A stretch of DNA of 64,000 bases from Campylobacter sp. RM16187 (GCF_025319965.1 NZ_CP012549.1:930001-994000); one strand, 5' to 3'. Numbered from the stretch's first letter, positions 46,765 through 56,397 are shown. The notes: generated from the letters alone by a model not told the origin. Program-made: numbers and translations.

Positions 46765-47931
46765 TTGTTTTTTGGTCTTAAATTTAAAAGCGATTTTTAC
46801 GAATGTTTGGCTCAAGACGATGGATCCCTTGAGATAAATTTAAAAAATTCTTGGGATTTTAAATTAAAAAGAGATATTTTAAATCAAATTTCAGCCATTT
46901 TATTATCCAAAAAATTTAAAAGAATTATCTTAAATTTTGCAGAAATTACCGAGCTTGACTATGCTGCGGCTCTATTTATAAGCTCAGCTGTTAAAAAATC
47001 GGATAAAAAATATGAGCTTATAAATTTACGCAGTAGTCATGAGAAAATTTTTACATCAATCAAAAAAGAGTTGTCAATGGCTGTTAAAAAAGACACTCTT
47101 GCTCCTGCAAAGAAAATTATCAATATAAAAAATACAAAAAATTTTCTTTATGAAATAGGGGAAAAAATAGGTGAATTTTACTTTGGAGCAGTTCTGTTTT
47201 TTACTTTTTTGGGTGAATTTTTAGTTAAATTTATAAAAACTATCTTTATACCAAAGACCCTTAGAATCAAAGAAATTTTAGCTCATTTTGAAAATGCCGC
47301 TATCAAGTCAGCGTTTATAGTCTGCCTCACTTCTTTTTTGGTGGGTATAGTTTTAGCTTATCAGGGAGCTAATTTATTAGAGCAGTTTGGCGCAAGTATA
47401 ATCATAGTCGAGATGATGGGTATGTTAACTCTTAGAGAGATAGCACCTTTGATTGCTGCCATAGTTATCGCCGGACGCCTAGCATCAAGCTATACCGCGC
47501 AGATTGGCGTGATGAAGATAACAGAAGAGATAGATGCTATGAAAACTATGGGGTTTGATCCCTTTAAATTTTTAGTCTTGCCAAGAGTTATTGCTCTAAT
47601 TTTTGCTATGCCTATAATTGTATTTTTAGCCGATTTGATAGGGCTTTTGGGCGAAATGGTAGTATGTCAGACATATCTTGATATTAGTTTTGGCGATTAT
47701 TTGGCGAGGTTTAAGCAAGAGGTAGAGATAAGACACTTTTACGTGGGTCTTTTTAAAGCTCCTTTTTTTGGTATGGTTATAGCATTTATAGGGTGTTGGC
47801 GAGGATTTGCAGTTGGCGGAAATACTCAAAGCGTAGGCAAATATACAACCATAAGCGTAGTAAATGCAATATTTGGAGTAATAATGACAGACGCGTTATT
47901 TTCTATAATATTTACTCAGCTTGAGGTCTAA
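46765..47931 (+). CDS. mlaE: MlaE-type ABC permease with N-terminal STAS-like domain
   Basis: 388 residues. The first 95 form a STAS-like part (FKRIILNFAEITELDYAAAL). The rest is the MlaE permease with KSAFIVCLTSFLVGIVLAYQ, IAGRLASSYTAQIGVMK and ITEEIDAMKTMGFDP. The family moves phospholipids between membranes. The start appears to be TTG at 46765 behind AAAGG. mlaF, mlaD and a lipoprotein gene follow with overlaps. The same genes are called iamA/iamB in older Campylobacter work. Confidence 0.9.
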   Translation: MFFGLKFKSDFYECLAQDDGSLEINLKNSWDFKLKRDILNQISAILLSKKFKRIILNFAEITELDYAAALFISSAVKKSDKKYELINLRSSHEKIFTSIKKELSMAVKKDTLAPAKKIINIKNTKNFLYEIGEKIGEFYFGAVLFFTFLGEFLVKFIKTIFIPKTLRIKEILAHFENAAIKSAFIVCLTSFLVGIVLAYQGANLLEQFGASIIIVEMMGMLTLREIAPLIAAIVIAGRLASSYTAQIGVMKITEEIDAMKTMGFDPFKFLVLPRVIALIFAMPIIVFLADLIGLLGEMVVCQTYLDISFGDYLARFKQEVEIRHFYVGLFKAPFFGMVIAFIGCWRGFAVGGNTQSVGKYTTISVVNAIFGVIMTDALFSIIFTQLEV

Positions 47932-47932
47932 G

Positions 47933-48667
47933 ATGATAATAAAAGCTACCGATATAACTACTAAATTTAATGATCGAATTATACATGACAAGGTTAGCTT
48001 TTATGTCAAAGAGGGTGAAATTTACGGACTTTTAGGTGGTAGCGGTAGCGGTAAATCCACACTTATGAAAACAATGATATACTTAAAGGAGCCAAGCGAG
48101 GGCAGAATAGAGATGCTTGGAGAAGATCTATGGTCTATAAGAGAGGTAAAAAGACAAGAGATAAGGCAAAAATGCGGAGTGATGTTTCAGTTTGGAGCGC
48201 TTTATACCTCGATGAATGTGCTTGAAAACATCTATATCCTACTAAAAGAGTATAGTAATATGAGCGAAAAATCGATGAAAGAGATAGCGATGTTTTGGCT
48301 ACTTAAAGTAGGCTTGAAACCAGATACAGCTCTACTTTACCCAAGCGAACTAAGCGGTGGTATGAAAAAACGTGTCGCTATGGCAAGAGCTCTTGTATTA
48401 AGCCCCAAAATTCTATTTTTAGACGAGCCAAATAGCGGACTTGATCCGATGAGTGCAAGGGCTTTTGATGAGCTGGTTTTAGAGCTTAGAGATACTCTTA
48501 GTCTAACAGTTGTGATGGTAACGCATGATATAGACAGTATCCAAAGCATATTAGATAGATTTTTAATACTTGAAAATAAAAAGATAGCCTTTGAGGGAAA
48601 TTTAAACGAGCTTAAAAGCTTTGAAAACAATCCTCTTGAAGAGCTCTTTAGGGCAAGGAAAATTTAG
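47933..48667 (+). CDS. mlaF: MlaF-type ABC ATPase
   Basis: Energises the MlaE permease. Walker A is GGSGSGKSTLMK, signature LSGGMKKRVAMARAL, Walker B ILFLDEPNSGLDP. The ATG at 47933 is preferred, immediately after the mlaE stop with GAGG upstream; a TTG at 47921 would add four residues. The product from this start is 244 residues. It abuts mlaD with no gap. Confidence 0.93.
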   Translation: MIIKATDITTKFNDRIIHDKVSFYVKEGEIYGLLGGSGSGKSTLMKTMIYLKEPSEGRIEMLGEDLWSIREVKRQEIRQKCGVMFQFGALYTSMNVLENIYILLKEYSNMSEKSMKEIAMFWLLKVGLKPDTALLYPSELSGGMKKRVAMARALVLSPKILFLDEPNSGLDPMSARAFDELVLELRDTLSLTVVMVTHDIDSIQSILDRFLILENKKIAFEGNLNELKSFENNPLEELFRARKI

Positions 48668-49585
48668 ATGGAAAATAAGATAAACTATACTCTTATAGGG
48701 CTATTTTTTGTCATAGTCGTGTCTATCGCCGCCGGCTTTATATGGTGGATGATAAGCTATGGAAATAATAAGAACGAATACAGATCATACTACATACTTA
48801 CAAATGACCTTCCAAACGGGATCAAAAAGGATTCTACTGTTAAATTTATAGGGGTTGATGCGGGAATAGTAAAAGATATTAAATTTGCAAGCCAAAAAGA
48901 TGCACAAATAGAGATTGAATTATGGGTTGCCAAAGGGCTTCCTGTTAAAAAAGATAGCACTGTAGTGGCAGAGATTCAAGGAATAACAGGCATAAGCTAT
49001 CTAAATATACAAAGAGGATCACAAAATAGTCCTATATTTAGTGATAGCGAAAAGCCTTATATTACTCTTGAAGAGAGTTTGTTTCAAAAAATAGGCGGAA
49101 AGGCTAGTAGCTTAACAGAAAATATCGATAGAACGCTTGCAAATATAAATAAAGTTTTAAACGAAGAGAATACTAAAAAAATATCTTCCATTTTAAAATC
49201 CATTGATGAGCTTGCGGCTAACTTAAATAATATTAGTGCAAATACCGATATAAATGGTTCTTTGGAAAATCTAAACAATACTCTTTTGGAGTTTCAAATC
49301 TTGGCCAAAAACGGCTCTAAGACACTTGAAAATATCAACTCATTTTCTAATAATTTTTCCAATCTGGCAATTAAGCTAGAAAATTTACAAAGAATCATGG
49401 AAGAAAAGATAAAAAGCGGAGAGTATGATATAAAAGATATTTTAAGCTCATTTTCACAAGAGGCTATAACTACATTTTTAGAATTTCAAAAGACTCTGAA
49501 AGAATTTAGGCAGACTCTTTTTAGGCTGGAGGATAAGCCTTACGAATTTTTCTTTAAAGACCCTCAAGACAAGGATAAAAAATGA
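48668..49585 (+). CDS. mlaD: MlaD-type MCE lipid-transport protein
   Basis: 305 residues with one N-terminal membrane anchor (LIGLFFVIVVSIAAGFIWWMI) and an MCE domain at about 35-115 (SYYILTNDLPNGIKKDSTVKF in part, VAEIQGITGISYLNIQRG). A long helical, coiled-coil tail spans about 140-290. It forms the periplasmic ring that hands phospholipid to or from the MlaEF core. The stop overlaps the lipoprotein start by 4 bases. Confidence 0.92.
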   Translation: MENKINYTLIGLFFVIVVSIAAGFIWWMISYGNNKNEYRSYYILTNDLPNGIKKDSTVKFIGVDAGIVKDIKFASQKDAQIEIELWVAKGLPVKKDSTVVAEIQGITGISYLNIQRGSQNSPIFSDSEKPYITLEESLFQKIGGKASSLTENIDRTLANINKVLNEENTKKISSILKSIDELAANLNNISANTDINGSLENLNNTLLEFQILAKNGSKTLENINSFSNNFSNLAIKLENLQRIMEEKIKSGEYDIKDILSSFSQEAITTFLEFQKTLKEFRQTLFRLEDKPYEFFFKDPQDKDKK

Positions 49586-50136
49586 GAAATTTGGCTATTT
49601 TTGTTTTTTCTATATTTATGGCAGGTTGCTCAATAATAGCAAAACCGGCGCCATCTATTGAATATTTTATGCTTGGCAACAATAGCTTTAGTAAGTGTGA
49701 AGGTAAAGATAAAATTTTAGTTTTTGTAGAGCAAACTAAAGTTATTAGCATGTTTGATTCAAGAAATATAATTAAAATTAACAGCAAAGGGCAAGTAGAG
49801 ACTATCAAGGGAGTCAAATGGATAACGACACCAAGCGATATGATATATAAGAATTTTCTTGCCACAATAAATAGTAGTTGCGAGCTTGACGCTAACTTTG
49901 ATAGAAGAAATTTAGTTCTAAAAACAAATCTAATTACACTTCAAACTGATGAAAAAGAGGCTACTATTAGCCTAGGATTTACTATTTTAAAAGATGAAAA
50001 AAATTTAAACAGCTCTATTATAACGTCAAAAAGAACTATTGATGGCAATAATCCGCAAGATGCAATAAGTGCACTAAATTTAGCTATGGATGATATAGTA
50101 AGTAAAATTTTAAACGAACTTAAGGAATACAGATGA
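49582..50136 (+). CDS. ABC-type transport auxiliary lipoprotein
   Basis: 184 residues with a lipoprotein signal ending FMAGC, then [15 protein letters not shown]. The rest fits the PqiC/ABC_trans_aux family that accompanies MCE transporters. It probably sits on the periplasmic side of the outer membrane as the partner of MlaD, in place of a soluble MlaC, which is absent here. It overlaps ruvA by 4 bases. Confidence 0.82.
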   Translation: MRNLAIFVFSIFMAGCSIIAKPAPSIEYFMLGNNSFSKCEGKDKILVFVEQTKVISMFDSRNIIKINSKGQVETIKGVKWITTPSDMIYKNFLATINSSCELDANFDRRNLVLKTNLITLQTDEKEATISLGFTILKDEKNLNSSIITSKRTIDGNNPQDAISALNLAMDDIVSKILNELKEYR

Positions 50137-50687
50137 TAAAAGCAATCGAAGGCGTAATAACCAAAAAAGAGCCTGCATACCTGCTACTTAAAACCGCAAG
50201 CGGCGTGACATACGGCATATCCATATCGCTTTTTTGCTCGGCAAAGCTTGAAAAAGGCGAAAAAATAGAGCTTAACATCACGCAAATCATCAGAGAAGAC
50301 GCAAATTTACTCTACGGATTTTTAGACGCAAGCGAGCAAAGGATGTTTGAGATGCTCATCAAACTAAACGGCATAGGCGCAAGCACGGCTATGGCGGTAT
50401 GCTCCAGCCTAAATCCAAACGCCTTTACTAACGCGATCATAAATGGCGATGCGGACGCTCTTAAATCAGTTCCCGGCATCGGTGTAAAAACCGCAAGGCG
50501 TATCATAGCCGAACTAAGCGACGCCAAACTAGTAGCCGATGAGGCGATGCCAAGCCACCAGCACGAGGCGGTCTTGGCACTTGAGAGTCTTGGATTTAAG
50601 CGAGATAAGATATCTAAAGCGCTTTCAACCTGCACGGCAACTAACGTAAGCGAGCTTATCAAAGAAGCTCTTAAAAAACTCGGATAA
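50133..50687 (+). CDS. ruvA: Holliday junction helicase subunit RuvA
   Basis: Binds four-way junctions and guides RuvB. It has an N-terminal OB fold ([19 protein letters not shown]), two helix-hairpin-helix motifs ([18 protein letters not shown] and [17 protein letters not shown]), and a C-terminal RuvB-binding domain. The length of 184 residues is normal. It overlaps the preceding lipoprotein gene and precedes ddl by 9 bases. Codons here look less AT-biased than in the mla genes. Confidence 0.96.
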   Translation: MIKAIEGVITKKEPAYLLLKTASGVTYGISISLFCSAKLEKGEKIELNITQIIREDANLLYGFLDASEQRMFEMLIKLNGIGASTAMAVCSSLNPNAFTNAIINGDADALKSVPGIGVKTARRIIAELSDAKLVADEAMPSHQHEAVLALESLGFKRDKISKALSTCTATNVSELIKEALKKLG

Positions 50688-50696
50688 AGGATAGAT

Positions 50697-51731
50697 ATGA
50701 AATTTGGAATTTTATTTGGCGCTAGAAGCTACGAGCATGAAATCAGCATCGTAAGCGCAATAGCTCTAAAAAACATGCTTAAAATCGAGCCGGTGTTTGT
50801 ATTTTGCGATAAATTTAGGGAGTTTTATCTAATCGAAGCAAAAGACATGAAGGCAAATTTCTTTAGCTCGGGCAACTATAAAAAGAGTAAAAAGCTACTG
50901 CTTAAAAACGGCGGATTTTTTGCGGGCGGGATGTTTGGCGAGAAAAAGATAGAGGTTGATGTGTTTATAAATTTGATACACGGCATGGACGGAGAAGACG
51001 GCAAAATGGCTGCCTTGCTTGATTTTTACGAGATAAGATATATCGGTCCTAGGCTTGAAGCAAGCGCGATGAGTTACAACAAAGAGCTAACCAAGCTTTT
51101 AGCCGTAAAAGCAGGCGTTAAGGCGCTAAAATACGAAGTCTTGCGCAGGGGCGATACACTAAATTTAGCGCTTCCCGTCATACTAAAACCTGTTCGCCTA
51201 GGCAGCTCTATCGGAGTAAGCGTGGTAAAGGATGATGGCGAGCTTGAGTATGCACAGGACGTGGCGTTTGAGTTTGACACTCAGGTTTTGGTTGAGCCGT
51301 TTATAGAGGGCGTGAAGGAATATAACCTAGCAGGCTGCAAGATAGACGGCAAGATAAAATTTTCGATCATCGAAGAGCCAAAAAAGAAAGAATTCCTTGA
51401 CTACGAGCAAAAATACATGAGCTTTTCAAGCGAGAGTAGAGCAAAAGAAGCCGATATAAGCGAGGCTCTTATGGCAAAACTAAAAGAGAGTTTTGAGAGA
51501 ATTTATAGCTGTGGATTTGACGGAGCGCTTATCAGATGTGATTTTTTCGTGATAGATGATGAAGTCTATCTAAACGAGATAAATCCAAATCCCGGAAGCC
51601 TTGCAAACTATCTATTTAGCGACTTTGAAGAGACTATAAATTCGCTCGCTAAAAACTTGCCAAAAGAGCGCGATATAAAGATAGATTATCAGTTTATAAA
51701 CTCAATCACATCGGCTAAAGGAAAGCTGTAA
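50697..51731 (+). CDS. ddl: D-alanine-D-alanine ligase
   Basis: ATP-grasp enzyme that makes the D-Ala-D-Ala end of peptidoglycan precursors. Motifs are FGARSYEHEISIVSA at the start, HGMDGEDGKMAALLD, KPVRLGSSIGVSVV and LNEINPNPGSLANYLF with the metal-binding Glu and Asn. The length is 344 residues. MurF, encoded downstream after an inserted receptor gene, uses its product. Confidence 0.95.
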   Translation: MKFGILFGARSYEHEISIVSAIALKNMLKIEPVFVFCDKFREFYLIEAKDMKANFFSSGNYKKSKKLLLKNGGFFAGGMFGEKKIEVDVFINLIHGMDGEDGKMAALLDFYEIRYIGPRLEASAMSYNKELTKLLAVKAGVKALKYEVLRRGDTLNLALPVILKPVRLGSSIGVSVVKDDGELEYAQDVAFEFDTQVLVEPFIEGVKEYNLAGCKIDGKIKFSIIEEPKKKEFLDYEQKYMSFSSESRAKEADISEALMAKLKESFERIYSCGFDGALIRCDFFVIDDEVYLNEINPNPGSLANYLFSDFEETINSLAKNLPKERDIKIDYQFINSITSAKGKL

Positions 51732-51745
51732 ATTTTAAGTAGAAA

Positions 51746-51768
51746 GCAGGGGAAGAGTGACCCCCTGC
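51746..51768. terminator. Hairpin between convergent ddl and TonB receptor
   Basis: GCAGGGG and CCCCTGC form a 7-base-pair GC-rich stem around a 9-base loop, between the two convergent stops. Flanking AATTTTAAG copies on both sides make it AT-rich enough to act in either direction. The T-runs are short, so strength is uncertain. Confidence 0.55.
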
Positions 51769-51783
51769 AAATTTTAAGATATA

Positions 51784-53772
51784 TCAGAAATCATATCTTA
51801 TGTTAGCAAAAAATGTTCTGCCGTCGCCAAAAAATCCCTCTGTATACTCGTAAGCCTTATCAAATAGATTATCCACGCCCACATCTACGTTAAGATTTTT
51901 CGTAATATTTGCGATAAATTTTACGTTTGTGACCATAAATCCACCGGGTTTAAATGTGCCGTCACTATTGCTTTGTCTGCCTGTTTCGCCCTCTTGGCTT
52001 ATGTAAAGGCTAAATTTAGGAGCGATCTTAAGATCTGCATACAAAAAGCCTTTGTGTTTTGGGATACCCGTTAGATAAACCCCATCTTTGCCTGAATCTG
52101 CGTGCATATATGTGTAGTTTGCACCCATTTTTAAATTACTCATCAAATTTGCATGAGCTTCGAATTCAAACCCATAGATATCGGAGTTACCTATATTTTG
52201 AAATTGTCCAATTTTTTTAGGCTTTGTTTGCACTACTATAGTCTCAAATTTCTTTCTGATATCAGAATAAAATATTGCGGCATTAAGCCTAAAATCATCA
52301 CCGAACTTCTTACTATAACCAACTTCATAGTGATATGCCTCTTCAGCTTTCAAATCAGGATTTGGGATAAATCTACCAAATCTAAACGAGTATCTATCTT
52401 TAATAGTTGGAAACCTTGTTTTTTTGGCAAAGCCAAGCATAAGCTCATCTTCATCCGTAAAACTATGTTTAAATATGGCTTGATAGTTAAACGATCCGTC
52501 TTTTTTGGTTGGATGTTCATATAGTCTCTTTTTGGCTTTAGGATTACTCTCCCAAGCAGGTATGCCGTAGTGCTCTGCTTTGATAGCCTTTCTTGAGTCA
52601 TAGCTTATACCTGTTGTTAAATTAGTTCTCTCTGTAAAGAAATAGGTATGCTCAAGTGCAAGCGATAGTGTCTCATCCTCATATCTTTGCACAGGCACGT
52701 CTATATCGCTTTCTCTATGCACATCCCTTTTGTAGCTTGGTGCAAATTTAAGGATATTATTTTCGCCTATATTTGCTCCAACCTCAAATCCAAATCCGTA
52801 AGTATAGTCATTGTATTTACTTTTGAAACCTCTTTTGCCAGGTGCCGATTGGTTAAAATTACTATCGCTCATATTGTGAAGCGAGTTTTTAAACTTATCA
52901 TAGTATGCTTTTGACTTGACATACCAGTTGTTAAAATCAGTATTGGATAGAAAATAAATACTCTCTTTATTCCACTGCGGCCAATACCAGTAAGAATCGC
53001 TAAAGAAATCCGTCTTATCCCTACCTTCATAAAGCCTACCGGTTTTTTCACCTTCTTGCTTTGAATAGCTGATAACGTATTCATCGCTATCGGTAGGAGT
53101 AAAACCGAGTTTTAATCCTACTTTTTTATCTCTACTTTCAACATGGCTATGATCTTTTACAAAATCATGATTCGAGGTCATAGGATTACCGTCATTTTCG
53201 ATAAAGCTTCCATTAACTTGAACATAAAAAAGCTCCTGCTTGGTAGCAACTCTAGCATCTACAATATTGGTAAGCGTTCCGCTATCCTTGCCGGCCCTTG
53301 CTCCGTAACCCAAAGAGGCCTCGAGCTCTCTTGTGGGCTTTAAACTTACTATATTTATAGCGCCGCCAAGAGCGTTTGGTCCGTACAAAACACTACTTGC
53401 ACCTTTGCTTATATCTATACGAGAAAGATCGTAAGTGGTAAATCTACTTAAATCCATGTTTCCATCATAAGGCACATAGACAGGAATTCCGTCTATATAA
53501 ACGGGGATTTGAGTAGAGCTAAGACCTCTAATTGATATAGAGGTTTCATTTCTAGCATAAGCTCCTCCTCTTAAGCTAACTCCGGGAGTAAGTTTAGCTA
53601 TGTCACTTACAGTTTTAGCATTGTTTAATTGAATAGTCTTTTTGTTTACCACAGATACGTTTGGTGTCGATACACCTTCATCTTTTGCAGTAACTTCGAC
53701 TACACCAAGAGTAAATATCTCTGCATGCAAGCAGACGCAAAGCACAGCACTTAAAGCTATAGACTTTTTCAT
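51784..53772 (-). CDS. TonB-dependent outer-membrane receptor
   Basis: 662 residues with a signal peptide (MKKSIALSAVLCVCLHAEIF), a plug domain (about 35-150: NAKTVSDIAKLTPGVSLRGG, SISIRGLSSTQIPVYIDGIP in part) and a 22-strand barrel ending in an aromatic (FFANIRYDF). AGGAGG precedes the start. Substrate is likely an iron chelate, haem or another metal complex, but it cannot be named from sequence. It lies against the direction of ruvA-ddl and murF, and looks inserted into an older gene order. A weak Fur-like pattern is at 53809-53830. Confidence 0.9.
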   Translation of the reverse strand: MKKSIALSAVLCVCLHAEIFTLGVVEVTAKDEGVSTPNVSVVNKKTIQLNNAKTVSDIAKLTPGVSLRGGAYARNETSISIRGLSSTQIPVYIDGIPVYVPYDGNMDLSRFTTYDLSRIDISKGASSVLYGPNALGGAINIVSLKPTRELEASLGYGARAGKDSGTLTNIVDARVATKQELFYVQVNGSFIENDGNPMTSNHDFVKDHSHVESRDKKVGLKLGFTPTDSDEYVISYSKQEGEKTGRLYEGRDKTDFFSDSYWYWPQWNKESIYFLSNTDFNNWYVKSKAYYDKFKNSLHNMSDSNFNQSAPGKRGFKSKYNDYTYGFGFEVGANIGENNILKFAPSYKRDVHRESDIDVPVQRYEDETLSLALEHTYFFTERTNLTTGISYDSRKAIKAEHYGIPAWESNPKAKKRLYEHPTKKDGSFNYQAIFKHSFTDEDELMLGFAKKTRFPTIKDRYSFRFGRFIPNPDLKAEEAYHYEVGYSKKFGDDFRLNAAIFYSDIRKKFETIVVQTKPKKIGQFQNIGNSDIYGFEFEAHANLMSNLKMGANYTYMHADSGKDGVYLTGIPKHKGFLYADLKIAPKFSLYISQEGETGRQSNSDGTFKPGGFMVTNVKFIANITKNLNVDVGVDNLFDKAYEYTEGFFGDGRTFFANIRYDF

Positions 53773-53928
53773 TAAAGCAGTCCTCCTTAAATTAAATTTT
53801 TATATAGAGATAATGCCCTAATTTTCATTAAAATATATTTAATAAATTTTATAATTTTATTTATTTTTGAGATGAAATTTTAATATTATTCTTCTAATTT
53901 AGCCGAATTTAAAGGCTTATTTGTTATA

Positions 53929-53952
53929 TTTTATGTAAAATTTTACATAAAA
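53929..53952. promoter_or_regulatory. Perfect 24-base palindrome before the Phd-like gene
   Basis: TTTTATGTAAAA is followed immediately by its exact reverse complement TTTTACATAAAA, ending 9 bases before the ATG at 53962. The TGTA...TACA core resembles operators bound by Phd/YefM-type antitoxins. As the downstream gene encodes such a protein, it is a good candidate for an autoregulatory operator; the location near the ribosome-binding site also allows a hairpin that limits translation. Confidence 0.6.
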
Positions 53953-53961
53953 GAGCAAAAA

Positions 53962-54192
53962 ATGACTACATTTAGCAAAGATGAAATCTACACCGCCACC
54001 GAAGTTGTTAGAAATTTTAGCACTGTTCTTACCAAAGTGGGCTCGGCACAGATAAAGCGAGCCGTCATCGTAAAAAATAATAAATTTGAAGCGGTTTTAC
54101 TAAATATGGCCGAATACGAGCGCTTATGCGAGGCAGTGGAAGTTTTGCAAACTATATATTCGTCAAGAAAAAAGGGCGAAAATGGCGAGTAA
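53962..54192 (+). CDS. Phd/YefM-family antitoxin-like protein without a toxin partner
   Basis: 76 residues, with DEIYTATEVVRNFSTVLTKV and VIVKNNKFEAVLLNMAEYERL fitting the Phd/YefM N-terminal DNA-binding fold. No Doc- or RelE-like toxin is adjacent. It overlaps the alpha/beta hydrolase gene by 11 bases, then murF follows. The same order is found in other Campylobacter as far as I recall, suggesting a recruited regulator and not an addiction module. Confidence 0.8.
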   Translation: MTTFSKDEIYTATEVVRNFSTVLTKVGSAQIKRAVIVKNNKFEAVLLNMAEYERLCEAVEVLQTIYSSRKKGENGE

Positions 54193-54925
54193 GGAGATAA
54201 TATACAAAGGCAAAGGCTACCAAATCAGCTACGAGATGCTAAATTTATCAAACGAACACGCGATAGTCTTTTTACACGGCTGGGGAGCAAGCAAAGAGAT
54301 AATGAAAAAGGCTTTTGGCAAATTTCTAACTGGTTTTAAGCATATCTACATCGACATGCCCGGTTTTGGCGCTTCAAATATGCACGAGCCGCTTTATACG
54401 AAAGATTACGCCGAGATTATGAGACTGTTTTTACAAGAGATAAACATAACCCCAACTCTTATCATCGGGCACTCGTTTGGCGGCAAGGTCGCAACCCTGC
54501 TAAAGCCTGCAAATTTAGCTCTTTTAAGCAGTGCCGGCATAGTTACCAAAAAGCCGTTTTTTGTGAGATTTAAGATTGCTATTTTTAAAATTTTAAAAGC
54601 GCTTGGATTTGGCTTCTTGTATAAATTTTTTGCCACAAAAGATGTAAAAGGCATGAGCAAGCAGATGTATGAAACGCTTAAAAACGTCGTAAATGAGGAC
54701 TTTACAAGCGAATTTAAAGACTACAAGGGCAGGGCGTTCATATTTTGGGGCGAAGATGATAGCGCAACTCCGCTAAAAAGCGGCGAGCAGATACATAGAC
54801 TCATAGCAAATAGCGATTTTCATCCGCTTAAAGGCGATCACTTCTTTTTCTTGCTGCATGCAAATTATATCAACGGAGTTATCAACTCTGAATTAAATTT
54901 AAAGCCAAATGAGGAGCTAAAATGA
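54182..54925 (+). CDS. Alpha/beta-fold hydrolase
   Basis: 247 residues. The oxyanion segment is FLHGWGASKE, the nucleophile elbow GHSFGGKVA (Ser), with an Asp in GEDDSATPL and a His in KGDHFFFLLH, completing the triad. No signal peptide is present, so it acts in the cytoplasm. Substrate is unknown. Overlaps on both sides (11 bases with the Phd-like gene, 4 with murF) suggest a link to wall precursor synthesis. Confidence 0.88.
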   Translation: MASKEIIYKGKGYQISYEMLNLSNEHAIVFLHGWGASKEIMKKAFGKFLTGFKHIYIDMPGFGASNMHEPLYTKDYAEIMRLFLQEINITPTLIIGHSFGGKVATLLKPANLALLSSAGIVTKKPFFVRFKIAIFKILKALGFGFLYKFFATKDVKGMSKQMYETLKNVVNEDFTSEFKDYKGRAFIFWGEDDSATPLKSGEQIHRLIANSDFHPLKGDHFFFLLHANYINGVINSELNLKPNEELK

Positions 54926-56370
54926 GTGAAAATTTAACGCAAATTTTAATCCAAATCGGACTTGTCGCCTCGCATATCTTATTTACTCTTGCGCTTGGAT
55001 TTTATCTCATCACATGCCTTCAGTGGTTTTCGTATAAATTTGAGCGAGTGCTTTTTCACTTCACAAAGCCCGCCTGGCACGTATTTTTTGCGATCATTCC
55101 TATCGTGCTTTACTATACGACAGGTAAGTTTTTTTGGATATATTTTTACTTTGCAATGGTGCCAAGTCTTTATCTATGGCACAAAAAGCTTGATAAAAAG
55201 CTGGTTTTTACGCCTAGAATCAAGCGATTTTTCATCATACTTGCACTTGCTTTGGTGCTTGAAAATGTATTTTGTTTCATCTCCGCAAAATGTCAAAATT
55301 TAGGTGTTATCTTGCCGCTTACACTTTCGTTTATCCTTAGTTTTATGCTTGAAAAAATGAATTTTAAAGTTTACGAAAAATCGGCTGTTAAAAAACTTGA
55401 AGGTATGAAAGAGCTTAAGATTATCCTTATAACGGCAAGTTTTGGCAAGACGAGCATCAAAAATTTCTTATTTGAGATCTTAAAAGATGATTTTAGATGC
55501 CATAAAACTCCTCGCAGCGTAAATACCCTAGCAGGACTTATCCAAGATATAAACAACAATCTTGCCGCCGATACGCAAATTTATATAGCCGAAGCAGGGG
55601 CTAGACTAAAGGGTGATATCGCTGAGATAACGGCCTTTTTGCAGCCTCAAATCGTAATCGTAGGCGAAATAGGGGCTCAACATATCGAATACTTTAAAAC
55701 ACTTGATAATATCCGCTCAACCAAGCTTGAAGCGCTTGGCTCCAAACAGCTTGAAAAGGCTTTCGTGCATAGCTCAACACTAGCAAAAGAGAGCGAAAAA
55801 GTGGAAATTTTTGATAAAAATTTAAAGGATATAAAGGCAAATTTAGAAGGCATAAATTTTAGCCTTGATGAAGTTGAATTTAGCTCGCCTTTGCTTGGCA
55901 AATTTAACTGCTCAAACTTAGCCGTTTGTGTTAAAACCGCTCTTTATTTAGGGCTCGAGCCGGCAAAAGTTCAAAATTTGATATCTAAGCTTAAAAATGT
56001 CGAGCATAGGCTTCAAAGGATTGATGCGGGCGGCAAAATCATAATAGATGATAGCTTTAATGGCAACTTTAACGGCATGAGTGCGTCTTATGAGCTTGTT
56101 TCAAGCTATGAAGGTCGCAAAGTGCTGATAACTCCGGGAATAGTCGAAAGCACTGCTGAAGAAAATGAAAAACTAAGCAAAATTATAAATGAAACTTTTG
56201 ACGTAGTGATGATATCAAGCTCACTAAACGCAATCGCACTGCTTAAATATCTTACAAAACCAAAGATAATCATCATAAAAGATAAGTCAAAAATGCAAGA
56301 AATACTAGCTCAAAAAACCAAAGCAGGGGATCTGATACTATTTTCAAACGACGCGCCTAACTTTATGTAA
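54922..56370 (+). CDS. murF: UDP-MurNAc-tripeptide-D-Ala-D-Ala ligase
   Basis: 482-residue Mur ligase. Residues 1-150 hold several membrane segments, an N-terminal extension not found in E. coli MurF but usual in this group. The ATP site is ITASFGKTSIKN, with HKTPRSVNTLAG and VVEIGAQHIEYF-like GEIGAQHIEYFKT. DDSFNGNFNGMSAS is the substrate region. It adds the dipeptide made by Ddl. A hairpin follows directly. Confidence 0.9.
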   Translation: MSENLTQILIQIGLVASHILFTLALGFYLITCLQWFSYKFERVLFHFTKPAWHVFFAIIPIVLYYTTGKFFWIYFYFAMVPSLYLWHKKLDKKLVFTPRIKRFFIILALALVLENVFCFISAKCQNLGVILPLTLSFILSFMLEKMNFKVYEKSAVKKLEGMKELKIILITASFGKTSIKNFLFEILKDDFRCHKTPRSVNTLAGLIQDINNNLAADTQIYIAEAGARLKGDIAEITAFLQPQIVIVGEIGAQHIEYFKTLDNIRSTKLEALGSKQLEKAFVHSSTLAKESEKVEIFDKNLKDIKANLEGINFSLDEVEFSSPLLGKFNCSNLAVCVKTALYLGLEPAKVQNLISKLKNVEHRLQRIDAGGKIIIDDSFNGNFNGMSASYELVSSYEGRKVLITPGIVESTAEENEKLSKIINETFDVVMISSSLNAIALLKYLTKPKIIIIKDKSKMQEILAQKTKAGDLILFSNDAPNFM

Positions 56371-56374
56371 TAAA

Positions 56375-56397
56375 TTTGGGCTTTTATAAAGCCCAAA
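56375..56397 (+). terminator. Terminator after murF
   Basis: TTTGGGCTTT and AAAGCCCAAA form a perfect 10-base-pair stem with a 3-base loop, starting 4 bases after the murF stop. The T-run after it is weak, but the stem itself is the most stable in the area. Confidence 0.7.
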
